Positions 62,149 to 64,000 of a DNA stretch of 64,000 nucleotides are shown piece by piece (the stretch's first letter is position 1; each line of letters starts with the position of its first letter). Source of the DNA: Amorphus coralli DSM 19760 (GTDB lineage Bacteria > Pseudomonadota > Alphaproteobacteria > Rhizobiales > Amorphaceae); the NCBI RefSeq assembly GCF_000374525.1, contig NZ_KB894573.1, positions 434,186 through 498,185 on the forward strand, in the 5' to 3' direction. The notes under the pieces were generated by a model. That model had not been told where the DNA came from, made no database searches, and saw only the letters and a program-made list of their open reading frames with translations. The translations under genes were made by a program, and so were the position numbers.

Positions 62149-62944
62149 CACCCGCACGGACCCTGCGCTCGAAGCCAGGGCCGTCTCGACAGGCTATCCG
62201 GGCGCCCCCGTGATCGAAGGTCTCGACCTCGCGATCGCACGCGGCACGTTCACCGCGCTCATCGGCCCGAACGGCTGCGGCAAGTCCACGCTCCTGCGCG
62301 CCATCGCCCGTCTGCTGCCCCTCGCCGACGGCGCCGTCCTCCTGGACGGCCGGGCGATCGCCTCCCAGTCGACGAAAGAGGTGGCCCGCCAGGTCGGCAT
62401 CCTGCCGCAAGCCCCGGAGGCGCCGGAAGGACTGGCGGTAATCGACCTCGTTCGCCAGGGCCGCTATCCGCACCGCGCCCTGTTCGGGCGCTGGTCGCCG
62501 GCCGACGGGGCCGCGTGCGAGGAGGCGCTTGCCCTGACCGGCCTTGAAACCTTGCGCGACCGCAGCCTCGACAGCCTGTCCGGCGGCCAGAAGCAGCGCG
62601 CCTGGATCGCCATGACGCTCGCCCAGAAATCAGCCACGCTGCTCCTCGACGAACCGACCACCTACCTGGATCTCGCCCACCAGCTCGACGTTCTGGACCT
62701 GCTGAAAAGCCTCGTCCGCGAACGCGGTGCCACCGTTGTGGCGGTGCTCCACGACCTGAACCAAGCCGCCCGCTATGCCGATCGGATCGTGATGATGAAG
62801 GCCGGCGAGATCGTCGCGGAAGGGCCACCCGGCACCACGGTGACGCCGGAGGCGATCGGCGCGGTCTTTGGGGTCGATGCCAAGGTGGTGGCCAACCCGG
62901 TGGACGGCACACCGCTGATGATCGCGGTGGGACGTTTGCCCTGA
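62135..62944 (+). CDS. Iron-siderophore ABC transporter ATP-binding protein (FecE-like)
   Basis: 269 residues from MSRPDTRTDPALEARAVSTG, starting inside the permease gene. Walker A GPNGCGKST, Q-loop VGILPQAPEAP, signature LSGGQKQRAWIAMTL, Walker B TLLLDEPTTYLDLAHQ and H-loop VLHDLNQAARYADR. It energises the two permeases. Last of the BCDE-like set; a cupin gene converges on it 10 bp away. Confidence 0.95.
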   Translation: MSRPDTRTDPALEARAVSTGYPGAPVIEGLDLAIARGTFTALIGPNGCGKSTLLRAIARLLPLADGAVLLDGRAIASQSTKEVARQVGILPQAPEAPEGLAVIDLVRQGRYPHRALFGRWSPADGAACEEALALTGLETLRDRSLDSLSGGQKQRAWIAMTLAQKSATLLLDEPTTYLDLAHQLDVLDLLKSLVRERGATVVAVLHDLNQAARYADRIVMMKAGEIVAEGPPGTTVTPEAIGAVFGVDAKVVANPVDGTPLMIAVGRLP

Positions 62945-62954
62945 CCCTCCGGGC

Positions 62955-63329
62955 TCATTCGAAGTGGTAGACCACGTCATCGAACCGCGCCTCTGGAAAG
63001 AAATAGAGAATGCGCATCGGGCCTGAACCCGTGTTCCGGGTCTCGTGCCAGCAACCGCCCGGCACGTAGGCCGTCGAGCCCACCGCCAGCCGGTGCACCT
63101 TGCCGTCGATCTCGACTTCGCCCTCCCCCTCGATGACGTGATAGACTTCTGCCGGCTCGTGATGATGGAAGGGCAAGGCGCCCCCGGGATCGATGTCGGC
63201 GATGCCGACCACCGGGCTCAGGTCCCTCGGAAACACGGTGGTCCAGGACACGCGCTCGTCGCGTCCGTTGACCGGGTCTTCCCAGGGCTTCCACGTCGTC
63301 TGACCGAAATTGACGCTCAATCCGTCCAT
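62955..63329 (-). CDS. Cupin domain-containing protein
   Basis: 124 residues from MDGLSVNFGQTTWKPWEDPV, the natural start after AGGAAGGGG. A single cupin: metal motif GALPFHHHEPAEVYHVIEG with HHH, then GSTAYVPGGCWHETRNTG for the second part. Possibly a small-molecule dioxygenase, isomerase or sensing cupin; function unknown. It is convergent with the iron ATPase and starts 92 bp from the divergent GNAT gene. Confidence 0.86.
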   Translation of the reverse strand: MDGLSVNFGQTTWKPWEDPVNGRDERVSWTTVFPRDLSPVVGIADIDPGGALPFHHHEPAEVYHVIEGEGEVEIDGKVHRLAVGSTAYVPGGCWHETRNTGSGPMRILYFFPEARFDDVVYHFE

Positions 63330-63421
63330 CTGGGTCCCCTTCCTCCTCGCAGGTGGCGTTCCTGTCAGGCAAAGCGCATAAGCGTGGCCACGGTTCCGGA
63401 TCCGTGACGGAGAGCGAAGGC

Positions 63422-63892
63422 ATGATCGTGAGAGACGCAACGCCGGCCGACACGCCCGCGCTGGTGGCACTGTTTACAAGGTCGGTGCGCACACTCGGCC
63501 GCGCCCGCTACAGCGACGCACAACTTGCCGCGTGGGCACCGGACGATGCCGACATCGACGGCTGGAGTGCGCGTTACGCGGCGTTGATCATGCGGATCGC
63601 CGAAATCGAGGGGGAAATTGCCGGCTTCGTCGGCTACGAGCCGAACGGTCACATCGATCTCCTGTTCGCCTCTCCGGTCTATGCCGGCCGTGGCGTCGCC
63701 CGGACGCTCGTCGAGCATGCCGTAACCGATCTTGCCGGCCGAGGGGCAACGACGCTGACGGTCGAGGCAAGCCTGGTGGCCGCGCCGGTCTTCGCCCGGT
63801 GCGGCTTCACCTTCGTCGAAGAGCAGGAAGTGGAGCGCAACGGCGAGCGGCTGCGCCGCTTCGCCATGACTAAGACCGGGATCGACGGCTGA
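63422..63892 (+). CDS. GNAT family N-acetyltransferase
   Basis: 156 residues from MIVRDATPADTPALVALFTR, after GAGAGCGAAGG. Acetyl-CoA motif A is IDLLFASPVYAGRGVARTLV; the end (APVFARCGFTFVEEQEVERN and ERLRRFAM) is typical of the YafP-like GNAT group. Substrate unknown. It lies between the cupin and an outer-membrane gene. Confidence 0.9.
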   Translation: MIVRDATPADTPALVALFTRSVRTLGRARYSDAQLAAWAPDDADIDGWSARYAALIMRIAEIEGEIAGFVGYEPNGHIDLLFASPVYAGRGVARTLVEHAVTDLAGRGATTLTVEASLVAAPVFARCGFTFVEEQEVERNGERLRRFAMTKTGIDG

Positions 63893-63913
63893 GAGAGCGG
63901 TCCGCCTTGCCGC

Positions 63914-64000
63914 TCAGAAGCGGAAGGAGGCTTCGGCGGAGAAGGTGTGGCCGGTGAGGTTGTCGCGGATCTCCGCCTGGTAGGAGGCGCCGAAGGCGAA
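63914..64000 (-). CDS. Outer-membrane beta-barrel protein, C-terminal end (partial)
   Basis: Only the last 28 residues are in the window: FAFGASYQAEIRDNLTGHTF then SAEASFRF and stop. Alternating hydrophobic residues and the terminal Phe are the outer-membrane insertion signature of porins and autotransporter barrels. The family cannot be set from this fragment. Confidence 0.6.
   Translation of the reverse strand, partial: FAFGASYQAEIRDNLTGHTFSAEASFRF

Overview
The window is high-GC DNA from a free-living alphaproteobacterium, most likely Hyphomicrobiales (Rhizobiales) or a close relative. The grounds are the lptB-rpoN-hpf-ptsN block, phaR divergent from phaA, a ureDAB(x)CEFG urease operon, ccoNOQP with FixK/FNR-type boxes, and alphaproteobacterial intergenic palindromes. 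No rRNA, CRISPR array, prophage or insertion sequence was seen. The genus cannot be fixed from the sequence alone.

Layout. 1-1.6 kb: an HxlR regulator cut by the window edge, divergent from a glutathione S-transferase and a RibD/DHFR-like reductase. 1.9-8.2 kb: gltB and gltD (glutamate synthase), reading leftward. 9-11 kb: acetyl-CoA synthetase. 11-12.6 kb: an alpha/beta hydrolase and a YciB/IspZ septation protein. 12.9-18.3 kb: lptB (with an unusual N-terminal extension), rpoN, hpf, ptsN and leuC. 18.3-20.8 kb: a repeat-rich stretch with two paralogous small secreted proteins and a GNAT acetyltransferase. 20.8-24.5 kb: ispA, mtgA, rpmF, a small membrane protein, a DUF465 protein and a GlcG/HbpS-like protein. 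24.6-29.8 kb: polyhydroxyalkanoate genes phaR, phaA and phaB, with a nucleoside-recognition membrane protein and an Lrp/AsnC regulator lying between phaA and phaB.

29.9-40.5 kb is accessory: a second HxlR regulator divergent from an NAD(P)-binding protein, a PAS-GGDEF diguanylate cyclase, a class D beta-lactamase, a DMT exporter, a PhoX phosphatase, a periplasmic copper amine oxidase with an AraC regulator, and a YrhK-type membrane protein. 40.6-46.9 kb: microaerobic respiration genes ccoNOQP, an AbrB-family membrane protein and hemN, with two TTGAC-N4-ATCAA boxes. 47-52.6 kb: a complete urease operon with a GFA-family gene between ureB and ureC. 52.7-54.7 kb: an MBL hydrolase, tRNA-Pro(CGG) and an isochorismatase-type hydrolase. 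55-63 kb: a self-contained iron-siderophore uptake locus (ECF sigma, FecR, TonB receptor, binding protein, two permeases, ATPase) followed by a cupin, a GNAT enzyme and the end of an outer-membrane beta-barrel gene.

How it fits together: nitrogen is covered by urea hydrolysis (urease) and ammonium assimilation (GOGAT, with rpoN and ptsN nearby); carbon storage by phaA/phaB/phaR with Acs supplying acetyl-CoA; low-oxygen growth by the cbb3 oxidase and oxygen-independent haem synthesis under one regulator type; iron by the Fec-like locus. The least explained parts are the repeat families around 18-21 kb with the paired secreted proteins, the GFA gene inside the urease operon, the LptB extension, the amine oxidase/AraC/YrhK group, and short operator-like palindromes at several divergent promoters.
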